From the NCBI GenBank assembly GCA_934096735.1, contig CAKOMS010000004.1, positions 1 to 59,633 on the forward strand: 59,633 bases of DNA, given 5' to 3'. The stretch is from an uncultured Bacilli bacterium. GTDB taxonomy: Bacteria > Bacillota_I > Bacilli_A > RF39 > UBA660. How positions within the stretch are numbered: the stretch's first letter is position 1; each line of letters opens with the position of its first letter. Under the pieces are notes generated by a model. It was not told where the DNA came from. It worked only from the letters and a program-made list of their open reading frames with translations, and searched no databases. Positions 59,493-59,633 of this stretch are shown here, in pieces. Both the position numbers and the translations under genes were made by a program.

Positions 59493-59633
59493 CTATTTAA
59501 TATAATTATTTTTTAAATTTGAATCTAATAGTAAAGCAACTATTTCTGATGCCCTAGATTTTTTTACATTAAATATTTCAGCAACATCTTCCCATTTAAA
59601 ATCATATTGATAACCAAACTTATCAAACAATTT
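59493..59633 (-). CDS. partial protein with winged-helix C-terminus
   Basis: The frame enters from beyond the right edge and ends at 59493; 46 residues are visible (FKWEDVAEIFNVKKSRASEIV, then a short tail). They resemble a helix-turn-helix, as in the end of larger regulatory or helicase-type proteins. The 5' part is outside the window. Confidence 0.5.
   Translation of the reverse strand, partial: KLFDKFGYQYDFKWEDVAEIFNVKKSRASEIVALLLDSNLKNNYIK

Overview
The window comes from a very AT-rich, Gram-positive-type (Bacillota) bacterium that uses the standard bacterial code. The signs are a division and cell-wall (dcw) cluster, CIRCE/HrcA heat-shock control, a Bacillus-like rimP-nusA-infB-rbfA-truB and rpsO-pnp order, and endospore genes (spoIIP, a cotJ operon, a SpoVD-type PBP). 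Conserved operons that have lost members (no murE beside mraY, no ylxQ, ylxP or ribC, and a half-length RimP) and the many repeat-rich surface proteins fit an uncultured, genome-reduced gut Bacillota lineage. The exact lineage is an inference.

Layout. 0.1-6.6 kb: heat-shock operon hrcA-grpE-dnaK-pepF-dnaJ on the minus strand; its promoter sits between two CIRCE operators. 6.7-7.6 kb: a sigma-factor-like protein. 7.7-18.6 kb: dcw cluster mraZ-rsmH-ftsL-pbpB, then two inserted surface-protein genes, then a SpoVD-like PBP and mraY; four MraZ boxes precede mraZ. 18.7-22.6 kb: rpmF/yceD, small membrane proteins, a polysaccharide deacetylase, dCMP deaminase, two tRNAs and an unknown gene. 22.8-26.7 kb: Smr protein, PfkB-type sugar kinase, a YqxA-like protein, SpoIIP, an S66 peptidase and rpsT. 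26.8-38.5 kb: envelope block with a membrane-anchored transglutaminase, two paralogous secreted proteins (one with a Cys-rich array inside a Gly-rich domain), miaA and tmcAL, a two-gene membrane system ending in about ten 'CPSGY' repeats, and a VanY peptidase. 38.5-47.6 kb: RluA-type synthase, slipin, pnp, rpsO, truB, rbfA, infB, ylxR, nusA and short rimP. 47.8-54.7 kb: UPF0316, cotJC and a CotJA-CotJB fusion, a metallophosphoesterase-nucleotidyltransferase fusion, a thioredoxin-like protein, ftsK/spoIIIE and trmL. 54.8-59.6 kb: accessory-looking region with a dacF remnant, a zinc-ribbon/PD-(D/E)XK/HIRAN protein, a lipoprotein, DUF1848, tag, an ogt remnant, a small membrane ORF and two winged-helix-like ORFs.

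Together the window holds proteostasis, septal and spore peptidoglycan synthesis, translation-factor and tRNA-modification genes, and a large extracytoplasmic repertoire. The strongest candidates for undescribed biology are the nuclease-HIRAN protein (55433-56446), the phosphoesterase-nucleotidyltransferase fusion (49603-51144), the Gly-rich protein with an inserted Cys-knot-like array (27767-30163), and the membrane pair at 33886-37339. All functional calls come from reading motifs in the sequence; no database search was run.
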